Counted from the first letter of the stretch, positions 1-10,300 are shown. The stretch is DNA of 20,480 nucleotides from an uncultured Eubacterium sp. (GCA_902462495.1 CABQCC010000018.1:1-20480), one strand, 5' to 3'. Notes: generated by a model not told the origin, from the letters alone. Made by a program: numbers and translations.

Positions 1-1
1 T

Positions 2-313
2 TGTGGCGAAATCGGTAAGGGTGTAATGATTGGTGTTGCTCCGATTTTGGATAGTGCTATGTCACAAAAAATGCAGGAAATTGCAAAAGCAAAGAATATT
101 CCTCATCAAATTGAGGTTATGGGTGGCGGTCACACAGGCACAAATGCCGATGTGATTACAATCAATCAATGCGGAATAAAAACATCGCTCCTTTCAATCC
201 CCGAGAAATATATGCACTCACCGATTGAAATTATTGATACAAAGGATGTTGAAGCAACAGCCGATTTGATTTGCGAATATATCAAGGAAAGTGTGGGTGA
301 TGTAAATGCTTAA
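2..313 (+). CDS. M42 family metallopeptidase, C-terminal fragment (5' end outside window)
   Basis: This is the last 103 codons of a gene that begins before the window; the frame is open from base 2. Family M42 enzymes are cytosolic, two-metal aminopeptidases that assemble into large TET-type particles and trim peptides. The visible part has the family's C-terminal layout: a VAPILD segment, a GGGHTGTNAD stretch (the usual 'gGG-TDA' region), and a SIPEKYMHSP motif whose histidine is normally a metal ligand, followed by a helical tail containing EIIDTKDVEATADLI. The metal-binding and catalytic Asp/Glu residues lie upstream and cannot be checked. The stop overlaps the next gene, a complete M42 paralogue, by 8 nt, so the two are probably co-translated. 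The family assignment is firm; substrate specificity is unknown. Confidence 0.9.
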   Translation, partial: CGEIGKGVMIGVAPILDSAMSQKMQEIAKAKNIPHQIEVMGGGHTGTNADVITINQCGIKTSLLSIPEKYMHSPIEIIDTKDVEATADLICEYIKESVGDVNA

Positions 314-1313
314 AGAATTGTGTCTTATTAACGGTGCTTCGGGTAACGAGGACGCTGTCCGTGATTACATCATTTCACAGATTAAGGATTTTTGCGAATA
401 CAAGGTTGACAATCTCGGCTCAATTATTGCGTATAAAAAAGGTAAAAAAACGCCTGCACAAAAGATTAGCATCAACGCTCATATGGACGAGGTCGGATTC
501 ATTGTTACAGGCATAACCGATGACGGCTATTTGCGTTTTTCAAATGTCGGCGGAATTGACAGTCGAGTTTGCCTTGATCGAATTGTTACGGTTGGCAAAA
601 AAGCTGTTAAAGGTGTTATCGGTGATAAGGCTTTTCATCTCCTTTCTTCTGATGAAAAGGATAGTTGCCCAAGTTTTGACAATTTACTCATTGATATTGG
701 TGCAACCTCAAAAGAGGAGGCAGAACAATATGTGGCACTCGGCGATTTTGCATATTTTGACAGCGATTATGTTGAACTCGGCAACGGTTATATCAAAGCG
801 AAGGCGCTCGATGACCGTATCGGCTGTATGCTGATGATTGAACTTATAAAAAGCGAACTTGAATACGATACCGTATTTTGCTTCAATGTTCAGGAAGAAG
901 TCGGACTTCGTGGCTCAAAATGTACTTCATATGCAGTTGATGCAGATATTGCAATAGTGCTCGAATCCACAACTGCGGCGGATTTGGACGGCGTCAGCGG
1001 TGCAGACAGAGTTTGTGTACTCGGTGACGGTCCTGTAATTTCATTTATGGATAACCGTACGATTTATGACCGAGAACTATTTGAACTCGGTTTTGCCGTT
1101 GCAAAGGAAAAAAATATTCCTGCTCAAACAAAAACAGCAGTTGCAGGCGGAAACGATGCAGGTGCAATTCAAACAAGCGGTGACGGAGCAAGAGTTATGG
1201 CAATTTCGCTCCCGACTCGCTATATTCATTCGGGTGCAAGCGTTGTAAAAGCGTCCGATATAGATGATACAAGGAGATTACTAAAGGCATTGCTACCTAA
1301 ATTGACTGATTAA
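306..1313 (+). CDS. M42 family metallopeptidase (glutamyl aminopeptidase/endoglucanase-like)
   Basis: This complete 335-residue protein matches the family's usual length. Candidate metal ligands and catalytic residues are all in place: H59 and D61 in NAHMDEVGF, the DD pair at 169-170 in ALDDR, the EE pair at 197-198 in QEEVGLRGS (general base plus metal ligand), E220 in VLESTTAAD, and H308 in RYIHSG. The enzyme should therefore be an active dinuclear zinc or cobalt aminopeptidase. Members have often been misnamed 'cellulase' in databases; nothing here suggests cellulose binding, and there is no signal peptide, so a cytosolic peptide-trimming role is inferred. The ATG lies 8 nt inside the preceding M42 gene. 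The ribosome binding site is weak (GGTGAT about 5 nt upstream), which suggests translational coupling. Tandem paralogues may form hetero-oligomers or differ in residue preference, but this is inference. Confidence 0.93.
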   Translation: MLKELCLINGASGNEDAVRDYIISQIKDFCEYKVDNLGSIIAYKKGKKTPAQKISINAHMDEVGFIVTGITDDGYLRFSNVGGIDSRVCLDRIVTVGKKAVKGVIGDKAFHLLSSDEKDSCPSFDNLLIDIGATSKEEAEQYVALGDFAYFDSDYVELGNGYIKAKALDDRIGCMLMIELIKSELEYDTVFCFNVQEEVGLRGSKCTSYAVDADIAIVLESTTAADLDGVSGADRVCVLGDGPVISFMDNRTIYDRELFELGFAVAKEKNIPAQTKTAVAGGNDAGAIQTSGDGARVMAISLPTRYIHSGASVVKASDIDDTRRLLKALLPKLTD

Positions 1314-1339
1314 TCGGATAGGTACGCCTTAATAAATTT

Positions 1340-2059
1340 ATGATAGAAATAATAGACTCAGCAGAACAATTTAACGAATGGACAAAGCGTGACATCTACT
1401 CAATCAGGGTGTTGTCATTGCTTGAGTCCTACGGAACAAAATATCATTTTGCAACATTTTATCGTCAGATTATTGACGGCAAAATCACGGCAATTCTCTC
1501 ACGACTCGACAATGACATAACCCTTGCACTTGATGACGGTTTTGACAATGCGGAATTTGTAAGGTTCTTTTGCATAACGGGGCACGGTGCAATTCTTTGC
1601 GACCCGGCATTTGAATTCGGTGCAAAGTATGACGAGGGTATAATTATGTCATGCGAACACAAACTTGAAAGTGTTGTCCACGGAGCAGAAATTGATGAAT
1701 ACCCAAAGCTTATGGAACTTTTCAATTTTATTGATTACAACGGTCAGGATTTCAAGGCTTGGTATGTTGATGTCAGCCACAGAATCAGGCATAACACGGC
1801 AAAGGCGTATACCCTCAATGTTGACAGAACAATCGTTTCAAGCGGTATTTTGTCATCAATTTATGACGGTTATGCTGTCCTTACAGCCGTCAGAACGGCT
1901 GATGAATTCAGGCGAATGGGCTATGGCGGACAGCTCGTCAAATACATATGCTCGGATGTGAAAAATACCGTCTATATTATGCGTGAGCAGAACTTGAACG
2001 AGCATTTTTATAATGAACTCGGATTTGAAAATATTGGAGTATGGAGAATGTACAGATGA
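1340..2059 (+). CDS. GNAT family N-acetyltransferase
   Basis: This is a 239-residue protein whose C-terminal half (about 140-239) carries the GNAT acetyl-CoA site. The signature is RRMGYGG at 191-197 (the R-x-x-G-x-G/A pyrophosphate loop), preceded by a beta strand (YAVLTAVRT) and followed by the alpha helix QLVKYI. HFYNELGFENIGVWRMY near the end matches the 'Y-x-x-LGF' element seen in many GNATs. The N-terminal half (1-135) has no motif I recognise and probably contributes the acceptor site; the substrate is unknown. A TAG at 1319-1321 blocks upstream extension in this frame and no other start codon occurs before ATG 1340, yet no good ribosome binding site precedes it. The stop overlaps the next gene as ATGA, so the two are likely co-translated. 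Confidence 0.82.
   Translation: MIEIIDSAEQFNEWTKRDIYSIRVLSLLESYGTKYHFATFYRQIIDGKITAILSRLDNDITLALDDGFDNAEFVRFFCITGHGAILCDPAFEFGAKYDEGIIMSCEHKLESVVHGAEIDEYPKLMELFNFIDYNGQDFKAWYVDVSHRIRHNTAKAYTLNVDRTIVSSGILSSIYDGYAVLTAVRTADEFRRMGYGGQLVKYICSDVKNTVYIMREQNLNEHFYNELGFENIGVWRMYR
2043..2047 (+). promoter_or_regulatory. Ribosome binding site fixing the start of the PLP enzyme at 2056
   Basis: GGAGA lies 8 nt before ATG 2056, a normal spacing. The in-frame ATG at 2041 has its nearest GGAG only 1 nt upstream, too close to work. ATG 2056 also makes the classic 4-nt ATGA overlap with the preceding stop. Confidence 0.75.
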
Positions 2060-3327
2060 ATCCTTTTTTTAATATTGATGAAAAAATAGAGACAAAATCT
2101 CAAGAGGCACTTGAAAAGTGCAAAGATGCCTTTAAATATATTGATGAAATAACAGAATATAATCAGCTAAAGGTGCAAAAGGCTTTTATTGATAACGGTA
2201 TATCCGAAAGTCATTTTGCATCATCAACAGGCTACGGCTACGGCGACCGTGGTAGAGAAACTCTCGATAAGGTGTGGGCACAGGTTTTCGGTGCAGAGGA
2301 CGCTCTTGTTCGTCACAACTTCACTTGCGGAACTCACACCCTTGCAACTGCACTTTTCGGCGTGCTTCGTCCGGGCGATAAAATGCTTTGCGTAACCGGC
2401 ACACCGTATGATACCATACATAATGTAATCGGCATTTCAGGCGAGGGTATGGGTTCATTAAACGAATTCGGAGTTGAATATGATGAGGTTGCTTTAAAAG
2501 ACAATGTGCCTGATTTGGAGGCTATCAAAAACGCTGTTGATGACAGCGTGACTATGGTTTATATTCAGCGCAGCCGAGGTTATGAACTTCGTCCGTCGCT
2601 CACAGTTGATGTAATTGCCGATATTGTTAAAACAGTAAAGGCTAAAAATCCAAATGTAATTGTTATGGTTGATAACTGCTACGGCGAGTTCACTCAAAAG
2701 CTTGAGCCTACCGAGGTCGGTGCTGATTTGATTGCAGGTTCACTCATCAAAAATGCAGGCGGCGGTATTGCGAGCACAGGCGGTTATATCGCAGGCAGAC
2801 ACGATTTGGTCGAAAAGTGCGCATATAGGCTTACTACTCCGGGACTCGGCAAAGAGGTAGGCTGTACTGTCGGTATGAACAGAGAACTTTATATGGGTTT
2901 GTTCTTTGCTCCGCACACCGTTGGAGAAGCACTCAAAAGTGCTGTTTACATCTCTGCTCTTTTTGAGGGCTTCGGTTATGATGTAACACCGAAATATAAC
3001 GAAAAACGAGGCGATATTGTTCAATGCCTCGGTCTTGAAAATGAAGAAAGCCTTGTTGCTTTTTGTCAGGGAATTCAAAGCGGTAGCCCTGTTGACAGCT
3101 TTGTTTCTCCTGAACCGTGGGATATGCCGGGTTATGACAGCAAGGTTGTTATGGCAGCAGGTGCGTTTACATTAGGCTCATCAATCGAACTATCTGCCGA
3201 TGCGCCTATTCGTGAACCGTTTTACGCTTGGATTCAGGGCGGACTTAATTTTCATTCTGCAAAAATCTGTGCTCAACTTGCCGCACAGTCAATGCTCAAT
3301 AAGGGGTTGTTAAAAAGTGGAATATAA
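2056..3327 (+). CDS. PLP-dependent methionine gamma-lyase family protein (aluminium-resistance/YnbB-like)
   Basis: This 423-residue protein is of the aluminium-resistance/methionine gamma-lyase family (fold-type I PLP enzymes related to Cys/Met metabolism lyases). Features seen: an N-terminal helix with ALEKC; TGYGYGDRGRETLDKVWA at about 58-75; NFTCGTHTLATALFGVLRPGD at 88-108, which should bind the PLP phosphate; D206 in VMVDNCYGEF, the expected pyridine-nitrogen partner; and K232 in AGSLIKNAGG, the expected Schiff-base lysine, followed by a glycine-rich GGIASTGGYIAG. All key PLP residues are present, so an active lyase or related enzyme is expected. The true substrate of this family is poorly defined, and the 'aluminium resistance' name is historical. 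In many Firmicutes the homologue sits near hfq/miaA or glnR; here it is flanked by GNAT and DUF2461 genes. It overlaps the next gene by 11 nt. Confidence 0.9.
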   Translation: MNPFFNIDEKIETKSQEALEKCKDAFKYIDEITEYNQLKVQKAFIDNGISESHFASSTGYGYGDRGRETLDKVWAQVFGAEDALVRHNFTCGTHTLATALFGVLRPGDKMLCVTGTPYDTIHNVIGISGEGMGSLNEFGVEYDEVALKDNVPDLEAIKNAVDDSVTMVYIQRSRGYELRPSLTVDVIADIVKTVKAKNPNVIVMVDNCYGEFTQKLEPTEVGADLIAGSLIKNAGGGIASTGGYIAGRHDLVEKCAYRLTTPGLGKEVGCTVGMNRELYMGLFFAPHTVGEALKSAVYISALFEGFGYDVTPKYNEKRGDIVQCLGLENEESLVAFCQGIQSGSPVDSFVSPEPWDMPGYDSKVVMAAGAFTLGSSIELSADAPIREPFYAWIQGGLNFHSAKICAQLAAQSMLNKGLLKSGI

Positions 3328-4027
3328 CTACAAAGGTATAAAACCGGAAAGTATCGAGCTTCTTTGCCTCAATCGTTTTAATGATTCGAAACCGTTTTAT
3401 GAGGAACACAAGGAAGAACTTAAACAGGGCATCACCGTGCCTTTAAGACAAATGGTTCTTGATATGTCCGATGTGCTGTTTGATATTGATGACAAAATGT
3501 ATCTTGACCCTGTCAGAGTTCATTCTCGTATTCACAGAGACACAAGGGGCAATCGTTCAAAAATCAAATACAGAGAAAATATGTGGGTTTTCTTTAGACG
3601 ATACAAAAAAGAATATCCGTCTGCACCGTTTTATTATTTTGAATTTTATCCAAACAGCTATGGCTACGGTCTTGTTTTTTGGACTTGGAAAGCAAGCGAT
3701 TTCAGGCTTGTTCATCAAATGATTGTTGAGCAGCCAAAAAGATTCAGAAAAGCACTAAAGGCTTGTGAGGATGCAGGGTTTACTTTTGAAACAAGAGATT
3801 TTTACAAGAAAGAAGTTTATCCCGATGCTCCAAAGGATTTGAAACCATATTTGCTTGCGAAAAATTTTTCGTTCACATACAATGGCTTTGATATGAGCCG
3901 AATTGCGTCAAGCACAATTATTGACGAAATGAGACTTGCTTTTGATATTGCTCGACCTATGTACGAATTTATGATTGAAGCATACGAAAGAATGATGCTT
4001 GAGGGCTTGATTAAACCGGAGGAATAA
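3317..4027 (+). CDS. DUF2461 domain-containing protein
   Basis: This 236-residue protein fits the DUF2461 family (TIGR02453-type), which has no established function. Matching features: LCLNRFNDSKPFYEEHKEELKQ near residue 15, where the family has 'L..N N.k.wF..nk..y'; the central HSRIHRDTRGNRSKIKYRENMWVFFRR block (the family's 'fRI.RD.RFsk.k.PYK...'); and a YYFEFYPNSYGYGLVFWT strand pair where the family carries 'yyfei.p.g...g.G'. No signal peptide or membrane segment is seen. Translation starts at GTG 3317, 11 nt inside the preceding gene, with a GGGG run about 10 nt upstream. Its stop falls 5 nt before addB, suggesting one transcript for the PLP enzyme, DUF2461, addB and addA. The family call is good; the function is unknown. 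Confidence 0.85.
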   Translation: MEYNYKGIKPESIELLCLNRFNDSKPFYEEHKEELKQGITVPLRQMVLDMSDVLFDIDDKMYLDPVRVHSRIHRDTRGNRSKIKYRENMWVFFRRYKKEYPSAPFYYFEFYPNSYGYGLVFWTWKASDFRLVHQMIVEQPKRFRKALKACEDAGFTFETRDFYKKEVYPDAPKDLKPYLLAKNFSFTYNGFDMSRIASSTIIDEMRLAFDIARPMYEFMIEAYERMMLEGLIKPEE

Positions 4028-4032
4028 TTGCT

Positions 4033-7000
4033 ATGTTACAGCTTATACTCGGTCGTTCCGGCAGCGGTAAAACTGAATATGTATTTTCGCAGATAAAAGA
4101 ACTTGTTGAAAACGGTGAGCAAAATATTCTTTTGCTTACACCCGAACAGTATTCGTTTATCAGCGAAAGACGACTCCTGAAAGATTTGGGAGAAAGCAGA
4201 GTCAATTCGGTGGAAAATGGCTCTTTTTCCCGTTTATCAAATGAAATTTCACGCAGATACGGCTCAGCTCCGCTTCCTATTCTCATCAAGGGCGCAAAGG
4301 CAGTTGTGTTCAAAAAAGCTTGCGAGAATGTAAAGGACGAACTAAAACTTTTTGGCAAAAATACCGATAATGTTGCTTTTGTCAATTCTGCAATCAAGAT
4401 TTATGACGAAATGAAGTCTTGCCGTGTCGGTGCTCAAGATATTATGCAGGCTTCTGTCAATACCGAAAAAGAAACTTTGTCGCAAAAACTTCACGATATT
4501 TCTCTTATTATGTCGTCATATGATTCGTATATTGACGGCAAATATCTTGACGGTGCAAGCGAATTGACCCGACTTTATACAAAACTTATTGACCTTGATT
4601 ATTTTGTCGGCAGAACTGTTTTTATTGACGGATTTAACGGATTTGTTGCTCAGGAATACAAAATCCTTGAGGTCATTTTGTCTCAGGCAAAGGCTGTTTA
4701 TGTGACTTTTTGCACCGATTCTCATATTAATAATGACAAATACAATTTGTTTTCTTATGTAAATAACAATATTAATTATTTGAGGGAAGCGGCAAAAAAT
4801 GCAGGCACTTCTATGCTTGAACCTGTTTATCTTGAAAAAAATTATAGGTTTAATAATAAAGAACTTGTGCTTTCCGAAAAATTTGTGTTTTCAAATGTAA
4901 AAAACACTTCCGATGATGTTCCGCAGAATATTGAACTTTATGGTGCAAAGTCACTTACAGACGAATGTGATTTTGTGTCCGACAGAATATCAAAACTTCT
5001 TCGTTCAGGCGTCAAAGCATCTGATATTGCGGTTATTTGCAGAGATTTGGATAAATATCAAAAAGAACTTCAGTTTTCTTTTTCAAAATATAACATTCCT
5101 TATTTCAATGATGAAAGACAAAATGTTTCATCCGAGCCGCTCATTATGTTTGTAAATTTCCTGATGAGGTGCAGTATATATTCTTTGTCGTCAAATGACA
5201 TCTTTTCTATGCTTAAAACAGGATTGACTGCTCTTGCCGATGAGGATATAAACGAACTTGAAAATTATGCGTTCATTTGGAATGTAAAAGGCTCAAAGTG
5301 GAAAAAGGAGTTTACAAATTCGCCAAAAGGCTTTTTCGAGGAAATGTCCGACAGTGATTTGAAAAAACTTGAAGCAATCAACAAAAGCAGAGAATATGTA
5401 GTTGACAGACTTCAAAAATTCAATTCGGCTTGCAAAAAGAAAAATTCTGCCGATATTTGCAAAGCAATTTATTTCACTTTGATTGATTTTTCTGTTGACG
5501 ACAAACTCCGTGAACTTGCAAAATCCCTTAACGAAAGCGGTAAATCTGTGCTTGCCTTTGAACAGGGCAGAGTGTGGGATTTGCTTATGGATATTCTCGA
5601 CAAGCTTGCCACGATTTCCGATGATGAAAATATAACTGTTAAGGAATTCTATAAGCTCTTTAATCTTATGATTATGAACGAGGATATAGGAAATATTCCG
5701 TCAGGTCTTGACAATGTTCAAATCGGTTCGGCTGACAGAATAAGATGCAACAATCCTTATGCTGTTTTTGTTGTGGGGGCAAATGAGGGCGAATTTCCTC
5801 AAAATGTTACTTCGTCCGGCTTGTTGTCCGAAAGTGACAGAAATATTCTTATCGAAAACAAATTCAAACTTTATGCATACGGCGAAACCCTTAATGCACA
5901 GGAAAAGTATTTTGCATACATGGCTCTTTCTGCTCCGAGTGACAGATTGTTCGTTTCGTTCAGAAACGGCTCTGCTGACGGTGCCGAAAGTATTATTGTC
6001 AGCGAATTGAAGAATATTTTTCCTAATTTGGAGGTTCATTCTGCACAGACTGAATATTCTGTTGCTGTTGCCGAAACAGATGCCAATACTTTTGAAATTC
6101 TTGCTTCAAATTTTGAAGATAACACAGAGTTTGTTGCAACATTAAAAGAGTATTTTGCCGAAAAGCCTGAGTTTGAAAGCAGACTTTCAGCAGTTAAGCG
6201 TCTTTCAAAAAATGAAGATATAACAATCAAAAATCCCGACTTGGCACGCAAACTTTTCAAAAACGATATGTATTTGTCCGTGTCAAAAATCGAGGATTAC
6301 TATAAATGTGCGTTCAGATATTATTGCAAATTCGGTCTTAATGCCCGTCCAAGGATTAAGGCTGAAATGAGTCCAATGGAAACAGGTTCTGTTATTCACT
6401 ATGTTCTTGAATGTGTTGTCAGGGATTACGGCGCAAAAGGGCTTATTGAACTTGATTCTATGCAAATCAATTCGGAAGTCAAAAAATACCTTAAACAATA
6501 TCTTGAAAGCAAAATGGGCGATTACAGCGAATTTACCGTAAGGTTTAAGTATCGCTTTATGCATCTTTCAAAGCTTATTTCATATGTTGTTTTAAGACTT
6601 CGTGAAGAATTCAAAAACAGCGATTTTGAGCCTAAAGCCTTTGAACTTTCAATCGGCAACGGTGAGAAAGACGAAAGCGTAAAATCTCAGGTTATCAATT
6701 TGTCGGACGGCGGAACAATTCAAATCCGTGGTTCAATCGACCGTGTTGATACATATATCGAAAACGGCGAACAGTATGTTCGTGTCGTCGATTACAAAAG
6801 CGGAATAAAGAAGTTTAAGCTTAGTGATATTCTCTACGGACTTAATCTTCAAATGTTTGTGTATTTGTTCACTCTTTGCAAAAGCGACAATGAACTGTCG
6901 GGCAAAGAGGCGGGCGTGTTATATCTCCATTCTGCAAGAAAGATTTACGATGTTTCAAGAAATTCCATTGATTCGAGCGTTTTGAAAAATGATAATGATG

Positions 7001-7377
7001 CTTACAAAATGGTCGGAGTCGTTCTCAATGATGAAGAAAATCCGATTGCAGAACATATGGAACACGATTTAAAAGGCGAGTTCATTGATGTAAAATGCTC
7101 GGCCAAAAACGGCGTCAGCGGAAGCATTGTCAGCCTTGAAGATATGGGCAGGATTTCACGCAAGATTGACAGCTTAATTGAACAGATGGGCGTTGAACTT
7201 CATATGGGTAAAATTATGCAAAATCCGGTCAATTCAACAAATCATAACAACACTTGTGAATTCTGCGATTATACATCTGTTTGTGCAAACAGAAAGGAAA
7301 TTCAATTAAAGGAGATTGAAGAACTTTCGTTTTCCGATACTCTTGAAAAACTAAAGGAGGATGATGCAAATGACTAA
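4033..7377 (+). CDS. addB: ATP-dependent helicase/nuclease subunit B (AddB)
   Basis: This 1114-residue protein is AddB, the partner of AddA in the AddAB helicase-nuclease that resects double-strand breaks and prepares 3' tails for RecA. The N-terminus carries a P-loop, GRSGSGKT at 7-14. Known AddB proteins keep the helicase fold but lack full helicase function and read Chi-type sequences. The C-terminal nuclease has DYK at 920-922 in VRVVDYKSG. The iron-sulphur staple is complete: C759 in YYKCAF, then C1075, C1078 and C1084, which reproduce the C-x2-C-x5-C spacing of Bacillus AddB. The nuclease should therefore be active. ATG 4033 follows a GGAGGA about 9 nt upstream and places the P-loop at the usual distance from the N-terminus. 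The gene overlaps addA by 8 nt, consistent with equal production of the two subunits. Confidence 0.96.
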   Translation: MLQLILGRSGSGKTEYVFSQIKELVENGEQNILLLTPEQYSFISERRLLKDLGESRVNSVENGSFSRLSNEISRRYGSAPLPILIKGAKAVVFKKACENVKDELKLFGKNTDNVAFVNSAIKIYDEMKSCRVGAQDIMQASVNTEKETLSQKLHDISLIMSSYDSYIDGKYLDGASELTRLYTKLIDLDYFVGRTVFIDGFNGFVAQEYKILEVILSQAKAVYVTFCTDSHINNDKYNLFSYVNNNINYLREAAKNAGTSMLEPVYLEKNYRFNNKELVLSEKFVFSNVKNTSDDVPQNIELYGAKSLTDECDFVSDRISKLLRSGVKASDIAVICRDLDKYQKELQFSFSKYNIPYFNDERQNVSSEPLIMFVNFLMRCSIYSLSSNDIFSMLKTGLTALADEDINELENYAFIWNVKGSKWKKEFTNSPKGFFEEMSDSDLKKLEAINKSREYVVDRLQKFNSACKKKNSADICKAIYFTLIDFSVDDKLRELAKSLNESGKSVLAFEQGRVWDLLMDILDKLATISDDENITVKEFYKLFNLMIMNEDIGNIPSGLDNVQIGSADRIRCNNPYAVFVVGANEGEFPQNVTSSGLLSESDRNILIENKFKLYAYGETLNAQEKYFAYMALSAPSDRLFVSFRNGSADGAESIIVSELKNIFPNLEVHSAQTEYSVAVAETDANTFEILASNFEDNTEFVATLKEYFAEKPEFESRLSAVKRLSKNEDITIKNPDLARKLFKNDMYLSVSKIEDYYKCAFRYYCKFGLNARPRIKAEMSPMETGSVIHYVLECVVRDYGAKGLIELDSMQINSEVKKYLKQYLESKMGDYSEFTVRFKYRFMHLSKLISYVVLRLREEFKNSDFEPKAFELSIGNGEKDESVKSQVINLSDGGTIQIRGSIDRVDTYIENGEQYVRVVDYKSGIKKFKLSDILYGLNLQMFVYLFTLCKSDNELSGKEAGVLYLHSARKIYDVSRNSIDSSVLKNDNDAYKMVGVVLNDEENPIAEHMEHDLKGEFIDVKCSAKNGVSGSIVSLEDMGRISRKIDSLIEQMGVELHMGKIMQNPVNSTNHNNTCEFCDYTSVCANRKEIQLKEIEELSFSDTLEKLKEDDAND
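7355..7360 (+). promoter_or_regulatory. Ribosome binding site fixing the addA start at 7370
   Basis: A perfect AGGAGG lies 9 nt before ATG 7370. In-frame ATGs at 7361 and 7364 are 0 and 3 nt from it and cannot be used well. Starting at 7370 also gives the usual AddA N-terminus (MTKWTIPQQ). Confidence 0.8.
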
Positions 7378-10300
7378 ATGGACAATACCGCAACAAAATG
7401 CCATTGAAGCCCGTGACAGCAACATCCTCGTAAGTGCCGCAGCAGGTTCGGGAAAAACCGCAGTTTTGGTTGAGCGTGTAATAAAACTTATCACAGATGT
7501 AAATCTTGATGTGGATGTTGACAAACTTCTTATCGTAACATTTACCAATGCCGCAGCAGCCGAAATGAAAAGCAGAATTGCAAAAGCATTGCTTCAAATT
7601 ATAAAAGATGACGCAAACAACACAAATGCCCACAAGCAACTTGCACTTTTGCCAAATGCAAGGGTTTCTACCATCGATTCATTTTGTATCGGTCTTGTGA
7701 GAGAAAACTTTTTCAATCTTGATATTGAGCAGGATTTCAAAATTCTTGACAATTCCGAAAATGCTGTTTTGGAACAAACCGCAATGGATGAAGTGCTTGA
7801 TTTTCTATATGAAAATGACGGTGACGAATTCAAGGCTCTTGTTGATATGTTTTCGTCAACTAAGGATGACAAGGGCTTCGCAGAAGTCGTCAATAGAATA
7901 AGTCACTTCATTTCATCACAGGCTTTTCCGAACAAATGGCTTGATGAAGTTTGTGAAAAATACAATCTCGATATAAAATTTGAAAATTCGTTTTGGTCAA
8001 AATATGTTGTTGAAGAAACAAAGTCACTTTTGAATATTGTTGATGATTTGTTCAAACAGTCCGTGGCAGTTCTGAATGTTGCCGATGAAAAGCACAAAAA
8101 GTTGTTTGATGCACTCAGCGATGACCGTTTGATAATTGACAAGTTGATTGAGAATGCCGAAACAGACAAATGGGATGAAATGCTTGATGTAATAAATAAT
8201 CTTTCGTTCGGCAGATTCCCGTCAGTTAAATGTGATGAAAAAGATTTTGTAAAATCAAACAGAGATTTGTATAAGGATATTATTACAAAATCAATAGCAC
8301 CGATGTATTCCGTGAACAGCGATGATTACATAAATGACTGTAAGGTGCTGTATCCTGTGATTAAACGGTTGGTTGAAACAGTAAAACTGTATAATCAAAA
8401 ACAGTATGAAATGAAAAAGGAAATTAATTCGTTCACTTTTTCCGATATAGAGCATTTTGCAATTAATTTGCTGTTTTATCCCGATGAGTCAGGCAAGATA
8501 TTCAGAACGCCTCTTGCAGATGAACTTGAAGATTCGTTTTACGAAATCCTTGTAGATGAGTATCAGGACACAAATGATGCACAGGATAAATTGTTTGAAA
8601 TTTTGTCAAACGGCAAAAATCGATTTATGGTTGGAGATGTTAAGCAGAGCATTTATAAGTTCCGACTTGCCATGCCTTTTATCTTCACTAAGAAAAAGGA
8701 TAGCTACGCTCATTATAAAAAGGGAAGCGGAGAAACATATCAAAAAATTATTTTGAGCAAAAACTTCCGTTCTCGAAAGGGCGTTTGTGATTATGTAAAC
8801 TTTGTTTGCTCCAACATAATGTCAAAAAAGGTTGGCGGCATTGATTATAATGACGAGGAAATGCTCAATTCTCACGATGACTTTAAGCCTTCCGATGTGC
8901 CGTCTGCTCAAATAAAATATGTTTCAACTCCCGACGGTGAGAATACCATCGAATATGAGGCTCGCCAAATTGCCAATCTTATTTTAAAAAAGATTGCAAA
9001 TAAAGAACAGATTAAAGACGGCAATACATATCGTGATATTCGCTATGGCGATTTTGCAATTTTGTTGAGAAGCGCAAAGACAAAGATGAACGCCGTGACC
9101 GATGTTCTTGCACAGTACGGAATTCCGACGGTTGCAAATAATAAGGTCAATCTTTTTGATAATAAAGAGATTGTTATTTTGCTGAATTTTTTGAGAGTGA
9201 TTGATAACCCGACTCAGGATATTCCGCTTCTTGCAACGCTTATGTCCGTGTTCTATGGCTACACAGCCGATGACATTTCTCAGGCAAAGGTGGATTGCCC
9301 TTACGGAAACTTGTATTCAGCCGTTTCAAAATCGGATGTTTTCTCTAAATTCGTTGATGATTTGAAGAAGTATAGGGAATACGCTTCCTCAATGAGCGTT
9401 GAAAACTTTGTCAGACAAATTATTGGCGACACTTCGTATTTGTCTGTGATTTCTGCAATGGGCAATCATGAGCAACGGGTGCAAAATGTTATGCTTCTTG
9501 TTGACATTGCAAAAAAATTTGACAACGGCGAAAATGTCGGATTGACAGCATTTATCAGATATGTTGACTCAATTATAGAAAACAAGTTCAATGTTGAAAG
9601 TGCCTCTGTAAGCGAAGCAGGCAAGGACGCAGTTGCGGTTATGACCGTTCACCGCTCTAAAGGTCTTGAATTTCCTGTTTGTATTCTTGCAGGAGCAAGC
9701 GGTAAATATAATAAGGACGATATAACAAAAGGACTTATTCAATTGAATCCGAATCATGGTATCGGTCTAAAGGTTTATGACGCTTCAAGGCTTTGCAGAT
9801 ATAATTCGCTTCAATTCAGCGTTTTAAAGGATATAAATAATTATGAAATGATGAGCGAAAATTTGCGTGTCCTTTATGTTGCAATGACAAGAGCAAAAGA
9901 GCAGTTCATAAGTTTTATTTCCGTTTCGTCAAAAGGCGTGGAATCTTATGTTGATTCTCTTTCAAAAAAACTTATCTCTTCAAGTGCATCTTCAGTTCCC
10001 GTTATTTCTCCTTTTGTGGTTAAAAAGGTAAACACCGATGCAGAACTGTTGACTCTCTGCGCACTCATTCATAAAGACGGAAAGATTTTGCGTGATATGT
10101 GTTCAAAGGACAATATAGGCTTTGATGCACTTGGCGATTTCAAACTCGGCATAGAGATTTTGGACGAAAACAAAAAGCCCGAACAGCAGGAGGAGCAATC
10201 AGCTTCATCCAACGCCGAACTTCTTGCAGAACTCAGAGAGAAACTTCAATTTAAGTATGACAGGCTTGAATTGTCTGCATTCACATCAAAACGCACAGCT

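Noticed and set aside
306..1313. Reading the M42 protein as a cellulase/endoglucanase
   Set aside because: That label is an old database misnomer for M42. The protein has the full dinuclear aminopeptidase site, no signal peptide and no carbohydrate-binding region.
7229..7639. A 136-codon minus-strand frame across the addB/addA junction
   Set aside because: It is antisense to conserved parts of both subunits, including the iron-sulphur cysteines and the AddA P-loop. Its cysteine-rich look comes from the reverse complement of those codons.
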